Assembly (NCBI GenBank): GCA_019247515.1
Contig: JAFAOS010000355.1
Location: forward strand, 1-44,290
Direction: 5' to 3'
From: Chloroflexota bacterium
GTDB taxonomy: Bacteria > Chloroflexota > UBA6077 > CF-72
Length of the DNA: 44,290 nucleotides
Under the pieces are notes generated by a model. It saw nothing but the letters and a program-made list of their open reading frames with translations, was not told the DNA's origin and did not search any database. Position 1 is the first letter of the stretch. Every line of letters begins with the position of its first letter. Shown here one piece after another: positions 1-7,883 of this stretch. The translations under genes and the position numbers were made by a program.

Positions 1-566
1 CCCAGCGCATCGACATCGAGTGCGTCGTGCGCGGTTACCTCGCCGGCAGCGGCTGGGCAGAGTACCGGCGCGACGGCACCCTGGCCGGCGAGCCACTCCC
101 ACCGGGCCTGCGCGAATCCGAGCGGCTCGCCCAACCCGTGTTCACCCCGGCGATCAAGGCCGACACGGGCCACGACGAGAACATCTCACGCGCGCGGCTC
201 GCGTCCATGATCGGCGAAGACCTGGCGAAGCGTCTCGAACACCTGAGCCTCGCGCTGTACGCGGCAGGCGCGGACTACGCCGCCCGACGTGGCCTGATTC
301 TGGCCGACACCAAATTCGAGTTCGGCCACCTCGACGGCGAGTTGATCCTCATCGACGAGGCCCTCACCCCGGATTCGTCGCGCTACTGGCCAGCCGACGA
401 CTACCAGCCGGGTCGACCGCAAGCCAGCTTCGACAAGCAATTCCTGCGCGATTTCCTCGAACAGAGCGGCTGGAACAAGCAGCCGCCGCCGCCATCCCTG
501 CCGCCGGAGGTCGTCGACGGGACGGCCGCCCGGTACCAGGCGGCCCTCAAACGGTTGGCCGCGTGA
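1..566 (+). CDS. purC: Phosphoribosylaminoimidazole-succinocarboxamide synthase (SAICAR synthetase), 5' truncated
   Basis: C-terminal part of PurC, which joins aspartate to CAIR with ATP in de novo purine synthesis in the cytoplasm. The frame is open from base 3 with no start, so the gene begins outside the window. The visible start reads IECVVRGYLAGSGWAEY, a family signature (usually VECVVRGYLAGSGW). It is followed by the LPPGL segment, FTPAIKADTGHDENI, ILADTKFEFG and LIDEALTPDSSRYWP, all typical of the nucleotide- and CAIR-binding half. The stop overlaps the GTG start of purS by four bases (GTGA), a sign of translational coupling. Identification is firm; only the upstream end is missing. 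Confidence 0.95.
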   Translation, partial: QRIDIECVVRGYLAGSGWAEYRRDGTLAGEPLPPGLRESERLAQPVFTPAIKADTGHDENISRARLASMIGEDLAKRLEHLSLALYAAGADYAARRGLILADTKFEFGHLDGELILIDEALTPDSSRYWPADDYQPGRPQASFDKQFLRDFLEQSGWNKQPPPPSLPPEVVDGTAARYQAALKRLAA

Positions 567-841
567 CGACGTTCGTCGCCGAAGTGCGCGTTATGCTCAA
601 ACCCTCCGTCAACGATCCGCAGGGATTGTCGATTCGGAACGCGTTGCACACGCTGGGGTTCGAGTCTGTCGCGGACGTCCGCGCCGGCAAGCTCATCGCG
701 GTGACCGTGGAAGCATCCGACGCTGCTGCCGCCGAAGCGCAAGTCACCGCCATGTCGGACAAACTGCTGGCCAACCCCGTGATCGAGACGTTCGAGGTCA
801 GCTTGCGCGAAGCGGGCGCGATTCCGCGCTCCGCCGCCTGA
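563..841 (+). CDS. purS: Phosphoribosylformylglycinamidine synthase subunit PurS
   Basis: A 92-residue PurS, the small dimeric subunit that holds PurQ and PurL together in the FGAR amidotransferase of Gram-positive-type purine synthesis. The GTG start overlaps the purC stop. The protein begins VTTFVAEVRVMLKPSVNDPQG, has the family pattern of a KxGVxDPQG-like turn and a following IRNALHTLGF helix, and ends with the NPVIETFEV strand; length fits the family (about 80-95). No purQ or purL follows, so the partners must lie elsewhere. Its last 44 bases overlap the 3' end of the opposite-strand PHP gene. A much longer upstream reading in this frame is only the shadow of purC. Confidence 0.92.
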   Translation: MTTFVAEVRVMLKPSVNDPQGLSIRNALHTLGFESVADVRAGKLIAVTVEASDAAAAEAQVTAMSDKLLANPVIETFEVSLREAGAIPRSAA

Positions 842-1646
842 GGGCCTCGAGCACTTCGTTCGGCACCGCCTGGGCGCCCAGCCGCATGTGCCCATCGGCC
901 GTACGCTTGCCATGGTCATCGGACCCACCCGAAACCAGCACCTCGAGCGCCTGAGCGACCTCCAGGTAGTGGCGGCTGCCCCAGCCCCCAGGAATCCACT
1001 GCCAAGCTTCGATCGCATCCACCCCAGCGCCGACAAACGCCGCGAGCGCGTCGGCATCCAGCAGCGGCTGGCCGCGTCTAAGCCTGGAGGGATGCGCCAG
1101 CGAGGCGACTCCGCCCGCGCCATGGATCAACTCGACCGCCTCGCGCACCGAATACGCGCGCGGCTCGGCGGCGGCCATCCGCAACAGACGCATGCCCGTT
1201 CCAGGCGGCGCGCCGCGCAGCACGCCGCCCTCCAGCATGCCCAGCACCAGGGCCGCGCCACCCGCGTATCGGTGCCGGTAGCGGTCCAGGTTGTCGCGTT
1301 CGAGGCGGCCGCCTACCCGTCGAATTGCCTCGAGGACCAGGTCCACGTGAGCCGCCATCAGTTCCTGCGCTCGCTTCAACGCCGCCAACAACCCCGGATT
1401 CGTCACGTCGAGGAAGTACCCGAGGATGTGGACGGCGCGCGGCCCCTCCCAGGCCGCCGTCATCTCGATACCGGGCACGATCTCCAGGCTCCTGGGGGCC
1501 GCGGCACGCGCCTCGTCGATGCCGGACAGCACGTCGTGATCGGTGATGGCGATCGCGCTCAGGTTGCGCTCCGCTGCCGCGGCCACCACGTCGCGCGGCG
1601 CCAGGCGTCCGTCCGAGGCCGTCGTGTGGACGTGGAGATCGATCAG
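798..1646 (-). CDS. PHP-domain metal-dependent phosphoesterase (YciV/TrpH-like)
   Basis: About 282 residues if read from a CTG codon two bases after the hisB stop. Metal-ligand motifs of the PHP family are present: LHVH near the start, AITDHD, PGIE, an AHP histidine and SGGSDDHG near the C-terminus. The first canonical start in frame, a GTG near 1589, lies after the LHVH motif and would delete two metal ligands. The only start-like codon between the in-frame TGA and LHVH is CTG at 1646-1644. Overall pattern (HILGYF, VELIHGAGGVASLAHP) is closer to the YciV/RNase AM branch than to HisK histidinol phosphatase. As last gene of a histidine operon, a histidinol-phosphatase role is still possible. 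Substrate unknown. Confidence 0.82.
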   Translation of the reverse strand: MIDLHVHTTASDGRLAPRDVVAAAAERNLSAIAITDHDVLSGIDEARAAAPRSLEIVPGIEMTAAWEGPRAVHILGYFLDVTNPGLLAALKRAQELMAAHVDLVLEAIRRVGGRLERDNLDRYRHRYAGGAALVLGMLEGGVLRGAPPGTGMRLLRMAAAEPRAYSVREAVELIHGAGGVASLAHPSRLRRGQPLLDADALAAFVGAGVDAIEAWQWIPGGWGSRHYLEVAQALEVLVSGGSDDHGKRTADGHMRLGAQAVPNEVLEALRRRSAESRPLRAS

Positions 1647-1647
1647 C

Positions 1648-2238
1648 TCAGATCACGCCTTTGGTTGAAGGCACCGCGTCGCCGAGGCGCGGGTCGGGTC
1701 GGGTGGCGTCGTCGAGCGCGCGCGCCAGGGCTTTGAAGGCGGCCTCGGCGCGGTGGTGGTCGTTGTCGCCCGCCAGCAAGCGCACGTGCAACGCGAACCG
1801 ACCGTCCATGGCCAGCGAATGCAGCAGGTGCGGGATCATCTCGCTGCTCAACCCACCGATCATCGGACCTCGAAAGGGCAGGTCGATGCTTGCCCACGGT
1901 CGGCCGCCGAGGTCGATCGCGACCTGGGCCAGGGCTTCGTCGAGAGGCACGAGCGCGTCGCCAAAGCGTCGAATCGCGCGCCGAGCGCCGAGAGCCTTGT
2001 CCAGCGCCTGGCCGAGCGTGAGGCCGACGTCCTCGGCCGTGTGGTGCTGGTCGACGTGCAGGTCGCCCTCGGCCTTCACCGTCAGGTCGAAGCGCGAGTG
2101 GCGGGCGAGGCTGTCGAGCATGTGGTCGAGAAAGCCGATGCCCGTGGCGATGTCCGCGCGCCCCGAGCCATCCAGGTCCAGGATGACCTCGACGCGGCTC
2201 TCGCGCGTCTCGCGGCGGACGTGTCCGGTGCGAGGCAT
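1648..2238 (-). CDS. hisB: Imidazoleglycerol-phosphate dehydratase
   Basis: 196 residues, the usual size of a monofunctional HisB. It removes water from imidazole glycerol phosphate to give imidazole acetol phosphate in histidine synthesis. Both manganese-binding signatures are visible: DQHHTAEDV at residues 63-71 and DNDHHRAEAAFKA at 148-160, along with TGIGFLDHML near residue 32 and the SSEMIPHLLHSLA segment. The ATG at 2238 lies two bases after the hisG stop, and the gene ends with the classic C-terminal STKGVI. The open frame continues upstream through hisG in another phase, but that part is not coding. No phosphatase domain is fused, unlike enterobacterial HisB. Confidence 0.96.
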   Translation of the reverse strand: MPRTGHVRRETRESRVEVILDLDGSGRADIATGIGFLDHMLDSLARHSRFDLTVKAEGDLHVDQHHTAEDVGLTLGQALDKALGARRAIRRFGDALVPLDEALAQVAIDLGGRPWASIDLPFRGPMIGGLSSEMIPHLLHSLAMDGRFALHVRLLAGDNDHHRAEAAFKALARALDDATRPDPRLGDAVPSTKGVI

Positions 2239-2240
2239 GG

Positions 2241-3293
2241 CTACGCGGATGGTAGAGGAGCGCTTACTCGCGGCTCGGGGCTCGCCACACCCAACTGGCG
2301 CTTGAGCGCCTCGAATGTCCACGATCGATGCTCGAAGACATAGCGCACCTGGGTCGCCGACACCTCTCCCGCGCCCGCGCGCCGCAACGCCTCGACCGTG
2401 CGCAACAGCACGTCTTCGCCGACCACCACCGTCAGCGCGAACCAGCTGCCTTCGGTCGGCTGCTGGGGAAAGACGCGCGCGATGGTTGGTCCGCGCAGGC
2501 CGGCGACGCCGCCGCTGGCGAGGACACGGCGCGCGACGTCCTCGGCACTCTCGCCCTGGATATTGGCCGTGATCGACACGTGCTGGCGAGAGCGCAAGTA
2601 CGCCTCCATGAGCTCGAGCAGCCCGCGCGTCGCCTCCAGGCGTTCGGGGTCGGCCTGGAGCTCGCGCCGATTGCCAATCAGGCACGCCTGCGACTCGACG
2701 ACCACGCCGCCGACGATCGGTTTGAGGCGGTTCTCGCGTAAGGTCACGCCGCTCGAGGTGATGTCGCAGATGATGTCGGCGGTCTCGAGCGCGGGCGCGG
2801 CTTCGATCGCACCACTGACCTCGACCAGGGTGAAGTAGGTGATCCCGCGATCGAACAGGAACTGGCGCACCAGGTTGGCGTACTTGGTCGCCACGCGCAA
2901 CTCGCGCCCCGCCGCACGCAGTTCGACCGCTACCTCGGCCAGGTCGGAGACGGAGGTCACGTCGACCCAGCCTTCGGGTACGGCGACCACCAGCGAACAT
3001 CGTCGAAAGCCAAGCTCGCCGTACACCACGACGATTTCATCTTCCTCAGAGCGGTGCTCGGCGACGATGTCATAGCCGGTGATACCCAGGTCGACCGAGC
3101 CGGCGTTGACTTCGTCGAAGATGTCGGTCGCCCGCTGGAAGACGACTTCCGCCGCGCCGCCGGGCAACCCGCGCATACGCGCGCGATACTGGCGCGGGTT
3201 GCTGCGGTCGATGCGCAGTCCACACTGACCCAGAAAGCCCAGCGTGTCTTCCTCCCAACCTTTGGACGGCAGCGCAATGCGCAGGACGCTCAT
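2241..3293 (-). CDS. hisG: ATP phosphoribosyltransferase, long form
   Basis: 350 residues. Catalyses the first and feedback-controlled step of histidine synthesis (ATP plus PRPP). The N-terminus has RIALPSKG, LGITGYDIV and the PRPP-binding signature ADIICDITSSGVTLREN at residues 172-188. Residues about 228-320 look like the HisG C-terminal ACT-like regulatory domain (long form), with a further tail of about 30 residues that I do not recognise. Long-form HisG normally senses histidine itself and does not need HisZ. That matters for judging the HisS-like protein encoded just upstream, whose stop overlaps this ATG by four bases. Confidence 0.94.
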   Translation of the reverse strand: MSVLRIALPSKGWEEDTLGFLGQCGLRIDRSNPRQYRARMRGLPGGAAEVVFQRATDIFDEVNAGSVDLGITGYDIVAEHRSEEDEIVVVYGELGFRRCSLVVAVPEGWVDVTSVSDLAEVAVELRAAGRELRVATKYANLVRQFLFDRGITYFTLVEVSGAIEAAPALETADIICDITSSGVTLRENRLKPIVGGVVVESQACLIGNRRELQADPERLEATRGLLELMEAYLRSRQHVSITANIQGESAEDVARRVLASGGVAGLRGPTIARVFPQQPTEGSWFALTVVVGEDVLLRTVEALRRAGAGEVSATQVRYVFEHRSWTFEALKRQLGVASPEPRVSAPLPSA

Positions 3294-4822
3294 GCCACCG
3301 CGCTCCGAACGGCGTCGACCAGACCCGTCAGCGGCACGCGCGTCTCCTCTCGGCGGCGCAGGTCGCGCACGACGACGGCCCCCTCCTGCCGTTCGCGCTC
3401 GCCGACGATCACCACCAGGTCGATGCCCGCCCGGTCGGCGTAGCGCAGCGCCGACCGCACTCCCCGCAAACGCACGTCCTGCTCGACCGCCAGATTCTCG
3501 AGTGTGCGAAGCTCGCGGGCCACGCTCAACGCGCTGGGGTGATCCGCGCTGGTGACACCCGCGACCAGGACGCGCCGACGGCTGCCGACGTCATCGCGCG
3601 GCGCGATCAGGTCGAGTCGTTCGAGGCCGTACTGGAAACCGCACGCCGGCACGGCTTCTCGGCCGCCGAGCGCGCGGGCCAGGTCGTCGTAGCGGCCGCC
3701 GCCACACAACTGAAGCGGACCTTCGTTCGAATCCGCGTAGATCTCGAACACCAGGCCGGTGTAGTAGCGCAACCCGCGGGCGAGGCTCAGGTCGACTTCG
3801 ACCTCGACTTCGGGTCCGAGTGGGCCGTAGGCCCGCAGCAGGTCGAGTGCGCCGAGCACCTCGTCAGCGGGTTCGGTGCTCAAGCCGTGCTTTTCCAGAA
3901 CCGACCGCAAGTCGGTCTGCAGGCGCTCGGGCGGTCCAGCGGCGGCGTGCAGCGCGGCGACGAACTCGAACGCCGTGCGCACCTGGTCGGTGGGGTCGGG
4001 TCGGCGGGCTCTGGCGAGCAGGCGCTGGATGATGGCGCTCGGCTGACGCGCGCCGCCCTCCACGGGCAGGCTCGCGCGGCTCAGGATATCGGCCGCGATG
4101 GCGGTCGCCTGGTCCTGAGGCAGGCTGGCCAGGCCCGGTGGTAGCTCGCTGACCGCGCCGTTCGCGTGGCCCGCGTCGGCGCCGAGCAGCCCTGCGACGC
4201 GGGCGATGGCCGCGTCCAGGTCGACGCGGCCCCTCGCGATGGGTTCCATCTGGTCGAGCACCAGGCTCTGGGCGTGGTCGGTCATGCCGAGCGCGCCGAG
4301 CAGCTGGAGCGTGGCGCCGAGGTGTCCGACGACGAGTCGATAGCGCGTGATGCCCACCGCCTCCAGGCCCGCGCAGGCCAGGTGGAGGACCTCCGCGTCC
4401 GCGGCCGCGCCGGATGCGCCGATCAGCTCCAGGCCGAGGACCGTGAACTGGCGTGAGCGACCGCGCGAGGGTCGCTCGTAGCGGAAGATCGGCCCGGAGT
4501 ACTGCACGCGCAGCGGCAGCCCGTGGCCCTGAAGCTGGTCGACGTAGGCGCGGATCACGCTGGCGGTCACCTCGGGTCGCAGGCAGAGACGGCGATTCCA
4601 GTGCGAGAACGAGTACATGCGCGCCACGATCTCGTCGCCCGACTTGCGCAGGAACAACTCGAGCGGCTCGATGATCGGCGTCTGCATACCCTGGTAGCCG
4701 AAGCGCTCCAACTCGTCGCGCAGCCGCGACTCGAGGCGGCGCAGACGCGCGTCCTCCGGCGGCAGAACGTCGGTCGTGCCGCGCACGCGCTGAATCACCG
4801 GCGCCGAGCGTTCGCCAAGCAT
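3290..4822 (-). CDS. hisS: Histidyl-tRNA synthetase family protein (HisS-like) in the his operon
   Basis: 510 residues from the ATG at 4822, longer than typical HisS (about 420). Class II synthetase features: RGTTDVLPPE at 14-23, LCLRPEVT at 79-86 and FRYERPSRGRSRQF around 113-126 (motif 2), GGGRYDDL at 374-381, and CGFQYGLERL at 394-403 (motif 3). A C-terminal anticodon-binding-like domain occupies about 415-510. The histidine-binding loop reads ARGLRYYTG (348-356), with Arg where HisS usually has Asp (RGLDYY). An enlarged insertion lies between about 190 and 340. HisZ normally lacks the anticodon domain and partners short HisG, whereas HisG here is long. A genuine HisRS or a HisS paralogue are both possible. 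A longer reading starts at 4918, but a -10-like box just before 4822 favours the shorter one. Confidence 0.8.
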   Translation of the reverse strand: MLGERSAPVIQRVRGTTDVLPPEDARLRRLESRLRDELERFGYQGMQTPIIEPLELFLRKSGDEIVARMYSFSHWNRRLCLRPEVTASVIRAYVDQLQGHGLPLRVQYSGPIFRYERPSRGRSRQFTVLGLELIGASGAAADAEVLHLACAGLEAVGITRYRLVVGHLGATLQLLGALGMTDHAQSLVLDQMEPIARGRVDLDAAIARVAGLLGADAGHANGAVSELPPGLASLPQDQATAIAADILSRASLPVEGGARQPSAIIQRLLARARRPDPTDQVRTAFEFVAALHAAAGPPERLQTDLRSVLEKHGLSTEPADEVLGALDLLRAYGPLGPEVEVEVDLSLARGLRYYTGLVFEIYADSNEGPLQLCGGGRYDDLARALGGREAVPACGFQYGLERLDLIAPRDDVGSRRRVLVAGVTSADHPSALSVARELRTLENLAVEQDVRLRGVRSALRYADRAGIDLVVIVGERERQEGAVVVRDLRRREETRVPLTGLVDAVRSAVA

Positions 4823-4832
4823 GCTGTGCGTG

Positions 4833-4838
4833 AGAATA
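4833..4838 (-). promoter_or_regulatory. -10-like box for the his operon
   Basis: TATTCT on the minus strand, with 10 bases between it and the ATG at 4822. Transcription would start about 3-4 bases before the ATG, giving an almost leaderless message. No convincing -35 is visible. Inferred from position only. Confidence 0.4.
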
Positions 4839-4955
4839 GCCAATCTCTCCGATGCGAGGGGGTTACGACGCTGACACCCGATCTCGTGTCGGTATGTTCT
4901 AAACCGACTTCCTTTCACAGGCGTGACACGCGATCGGCCGACAGGCGCTAGGGGC

Positions 4956-4961
4956 TAAAGT
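4956..4961 (+). promoter_or_regulatory. -10-like box for the pilin gene
   Basis: TAAAGT followed by six bases and the GTG at 4968. The spacing fits transcription starting at the start codon. An AGGGG run at 4950-4954 could alternatively be a poorly spaced ribosome binding site. Confidence 0.35.
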
Positions 4962-4967
4962 GATCTC

Positions 4968-5114
4968 GTGGGTACGCGGCAGCATGATGCAGCCCAGGGT
5001 CTGGTCGAATACGGCCTGATCATCGCTCTCGTCGCCGTGCTGGCCATCGCCGCTCTGATCATTTTCGGCCCCGCCGTCAGCAGCTTCGCGGCCAGGCTGG
5101 GCGGGTCCGGCTAG
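4968..5114 (+). CDS. Flp-family type IVb pilin-like small protein
   Basis: A 48-residue protein from GTG, bounded upstream by an in-frame TAA at 4956. It has a short polar head (residues 1-9), then QGLVEYGLIIALVAVLAI leading into a hydrophobic helix of about 22 residues, and a short tail ending GGSG. This matches Flp/Fap pilins: cleavage by a prepilin peptidase would fall between Ala9 and Gln10, leaving Glu at +5 and Tyr at +6 as in the family. No tad/cpa assembly gene is next to it, so it is an orphan pilin here. The identification rests on the E-Y motif and topology. It could also be another short single-helix membrane peptide. Confidence 0.72.
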   Translation: MGTRQHDAAQGLVEYGLIIALVAVLAIAALIIFGPAVSSFAARLGGSG

Positions 5115-5182
5115 CGCGGGAGCCGTCGAAGATCGCCCACTATTCCCCGCCCTACGCTCCCGGTCGCCGCGCGTGGCAGTCC

Positions 5183-5863
5183 GTGGTCGGCTCGTTCCGC
5201 GCCGTCGAGACCACGCCGAAGGGCGCCATCCTGCTCGGCCACGTCTGGCCGGTGTACGTGTTCGCGCTGCCGCTCGGGGTGCGGGCCTGGGGCCTGGCGC
5301 ACATGCAGCGCGGCGGCTCGCTGTACGCGCAGGCCGTCTTCCTCCAGGAAACCGTGACCGTCGTGTTTCTGTCGCTGGTGGTCGTCCTGTTTGCGATCCG
5401 TCAACGCAGCCTCAGAGGCGCGCACACCACCTTCGTGCCTGGCCTGGTGGCGCTGCTCGGCACGTTCCTGTTGAACGTGGTCGGCTACCTCCCGATCGAC
5501 GCCACGCGCAGCATCGACCTGCTGCTGGCCTCCAGCGTCGCGGTGATCGTGGGTACCCTGTGGGCCACCTGGAGCGTGGCGACACTGGGCCGCTGCTTCG
5601 GCCTGTTTCCCGAGGTGCGCGGGCTGGTCACGCGCGGCCCATATCGGCTGGTGCGCCACCCGGTGTACCTGGGCGAGATCGTCTCGGCCGTTGGCCTGAT
5701 GCTGGCCAGACCGCACGTGGTGCTCGTGCTGCTGTTCGTGGCGTTCGTGGGCCTGCAGTACTGGCGCACCGTCTACGAGGAGCGCGCCCTGTGCAACGCC
5801 TTCCCGAACGACTACCCCGTCTATGCCCGCCACGTCGCGCGGCTGATTCCAGGTGTCCTCTGA
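5183..5863 (+). CDS. Isoprenylcysteine carboxyl methyltransferase-family membrane protein
   Basis: 226 residues, mostly membrane helices (about six). The C-terminal half carries the ICMT/PEMT-like signature RGPYRLVRHPVYLGE around residue 150, followed by a hydrophobic helix and a YEERALCNAFPNDYPVYARHVARLIPG tail. The Glu-Glu and the Y-x-x-Y pattern bind S-adenosylmethionine in this family. Bacterial members methylate unknown small molecules or lipids; the substrate cannot be deduced. The GTG at 5183 is the only start in the open stretch between the pilin stop and the first hydrophobic helix. It begins a plus-strand run that continues to upp. Confidence 0.78.
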   Translation: MVGSFRAVETTPKGAILLGHVWPVYVFALPLGVRAWGLAHMQRGGSLYAQAVFLQETVTVVFLSLVVVLFAIRQRSLRGAHTTFVPGLVALLGTFLLNVVGYLPIDATRSIDLLLASSVAVIVGTLWATWSVATLGRCFGLFPEVRGLVTRGPYRLVRHPVYLGEIVSAVGLMLARPHVVLVLLFVAFVGLQYWRTVYEERALCNAFPNDYPVYARHVARLIPGVL

Positions 5864-5913
5864 AACGGGTTAGTGGCCCGTGAGTTCCGGGTTCGCCATT
5901 ATCTGGCGTCCCC

Positions 5914-7506
5914 ATGATGGTTGGATCGCCGGTCGGGTCCGAGCCTGAGTCGCTGGCGGCATCGGCGCATCCACGGTCCAGGCGCCGAAACTGGCTCTGG
6001 CGGCACTGCTGGCTGCTCGGCTTCCTCGCGCTGGCGCTGCTCGTCGGCGAGCTGCCGCACCTGCTCGCCGCGTGCTGCGCCCCGGCGGGCGCGACGGGCC
6101 TGGGCACCGCCTGGTTCGTCACCGACTTCGCCCAGTACGAGTCGGCGATGCGTCAGGGCGCCGAGCAGCCCGGCTGGCTGATCCACGATCCGTTCACCGC
6201 TGAGCCCCACCCGCCGGCGTTCATGTTCCCGCTGTACGTGGGCATCGGCAAGCTGGCAGCCAGCCTGAACCTGCTGCCAATGGCCGTCGAGCAGCTCGTC
6301 GAAGTCCTCGCGCGCGCCCTGCTGGTGCTGGCCCTGTGGCGATTCTGCCGAGCGTTCGCGCGCGGCAAGGCCGCGGCTCGCTGGGCGTTTGGCCTGGCCC
6401 TCTTCGCCAGCGGCTTCGAGCTGCTCGCGCTCCTGGTGGGCGGCTACCAGGGCAGCTGGTCGTACGAGATGAACGGTCTGGGATTGTTGCTGGCCGCGCC
6501 GCACGTGCCGCTGGCGATGGCCGCGACCCTGGAGCTGGCGCGCGAGGTACTGCGGCCAAAGGCCGGGCTCGCGGCGTGGTGGCTTGTCAAGATCGGGCTT
6601 CTGTCGATGGCGGTGTCGCTTCTCCAGCCATTTCACCTGCCGGTCCTGCTGGCGGCGGCGGTCGTCAGCGCGCTGAGCTTCTGGCTGAGTCGCCGCGGCC
6701 TCACGAACCTGGTGGCCGCACTCGTCGCGATCGGCGCGGCGCTGCCCGTCCTCCTGGGGAACGTGGCGACTTTCAGTCTCGAGCCATTCTGGGCCAACAC
6801 CTATAGCCTCCAGAGCCTGTTGCCGAGTCCCGCCCCGCACGAGCTGCTGATCGACCTCGGGGCGACGCTGGTCCTGGCGCTGCTCGGCGCCTACGCGCTG
6901 CGCGGGCGTGTCGCGCCGTTCGGTCTCGTGCTGTGGCTGCTGCTGGCGCTCATCGCGATGTACCTGCCAGTGCCATACCAGCGACGGCTGAGCTTTGGCA
7001 TCGTGCCCATGCTCGCCGTGCTCGCGGCGAACACGCTGGTTGTCGGGACCACGCGGCTCCATCCGCGATGGTCGGTTGGGGTCCGCCTGGCGACGCTGGC
7101 ACTCGCGGCGAGTAGCACCGTGCTCGTGCTGGCCAGCCTGGTGTCTGCCGGCCTGCACAACACCCCGCTGCCGATGTACCGCTCGACCACCGACCTGGAC
7201 GCCGCCGCGTTGTGGCTGAACACCCAGGCAACCCCGAGCGACGTCATCCTGGCTGACTGGGACGCGTCGAACTACCTGGCCCCGCGGACGCCGGCGCGCG
7301 TCTACGGCGGCCACACCGTGGCGACACTGCACCCTGACCAGAAGCGGTTCGCCATGGCCACCGTATTTGCCCATCCAAGCAGCCTGCTCATTGCCCGTCA
7401 GCTGGGCGCACAGTGGCTCGTGTATGGCCCGGACGAGGCCGACCTGTCCAGCCCACCCGATCCCGTGTTCCAATCGGGAGCGGTGCGGGTGTACCGGGTG
7501 GGGTGA
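5914..7506 (+). CDS. Multi-pass membrane protein, possible GT-C-type glycosyltransferase
   Basis: 530 residues with about ten to twelve hydrophobic helices and a soluble C-terminal part of about 120 residues. The first extracytoplasmic loop contains HDPFTAEPHPPAFMFPLYVG, reminiscent of the acidic-plus-HPP loop of GT-C enzymes. The C-terminal section (LWLNTQATPSDVILADWDASNYLAP, then LGAQWLVYGPDE) resembles the tails of many polyprenyl-phosphate-sugar dependent transferases in this phylum. I do not recognise a named family. The stop and the next ATG overlap (TGATG), so it is coupled to the DUF192 gene. Confidence 0.65.
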   Translation: MMVGSPVGSEPESLAASAHPRSRRRNWLWRHCWLLGFLALALLVGELPHLLAACCAPAGATGLGTAWFVTDFAQYESAMRQGAEQPGWLIHDPFTAEPHPPAFMFPLYVGIGKLAASLNLLPMAVEQLVEVLARALLVLALWRFCRAFARGKAAARWAFGLALFASGFELLALLVGGYQGSWSYEMNGLGLLLAAPHVPLAMAATLELAREVLRPKAGLAAWWLVKIGLLSMAVSLLQPFHLPVLLAAAVVSALSFWLSRRGLTNLVAALVAIGAALPVLLGNVATFSLEPFWANTYSLQSLLPSPAPHELLIDLGATLVLALLGAYALRGRVAPFGLVLWLLLALIAMYLPVPYQRRLSFGIVPMLAVLAANTLVVGTTRLHPRWSVGVRLATLALAASSTVLVLASLVSAGLHNTPLPMYRSTTDLDAAALWLNTQATPSDVILADWDASNYLAPRTPARVYGGHTVATLHPDQKRFAMATVFAHPSSLLIARQLGAQWLVYGPDEADLSSPPDPVFQSGAVRVYRVG

Positions 7507-7880
7507 TGCGCCGCGTTCGAGTCGTCAATCGCACGCGAGACGCGCTCCTGGCCGAGCAGGCGGAGCTCGCCGACAACCCCTGGACCCGCTTCGTCGGCCT
7601 GATGGGTCGCCGCGAGCTGCCCGCCGGCACGGGCCTGGTCCTGAAACCTGGCGGCGGCATCCACATGTGGTTCATGCGCATCCCGCTCGACGTCGTGCAC
7701 GTCGACAAGCGCGACCGGGTGACGCACGTGCTGCGCGGCATCAAGCCCTGGCGCTTTGGACCGCTGTTCGTGGGCAACAAGCTGGCGTTCGAGCTACCGG
7801 TCGGCGCGGCCGACGGCACGCAGGTCGGCGACGAGATTGAAATTGAACCGCTCGAGGTGACGGACTCGAACATAAAGTGA
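7506..7880 (+). CDS. DUF192 family protein
   Basis: 124 residues from the ATG that overlaps the previous stop. Contains the family features WTRFVGLMGRRELPAGTGLVLKP, then GGIHMWFMRIPLDVVHVD, RVTHVLRGIKPWR and a final ELPVGAADGTQVGDEI strand. DUF192 proteins form a small beta-barrel of unknown function, often exported. No signal peptide is present here, so this one is predicted cytoplasmic. A longer upstream reading overlaps the preceding gene and is less likely. Confidence 0.88.
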   Translation: MRRVRVVNRTRDALLAEQAELADNPWTRFVGLMGRRELPAGTGLVLKPGGGIHMWFMRIPLDVVHVDKRDRVTHVLRGIKPWRFGPLFVGNKLAFELPVGAADGTQVGDEIEIEPLEVTDSNIK

Positions 7881-7883
7881 GCC

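Noticed and set aside
3715-3740. tRNA-like TTCGAATC motif
   Set aside because: Isolated match within the hisS-like gene; no acceptor or anticodon stems around it.
5899-7473. Long minus-strand open frame opposite the GT-C-like gene
   Set aside because: Glu/Gln/Arg-rich antisense pattern, no recognisable domain; the plus-strand gene has clear membrane helices.
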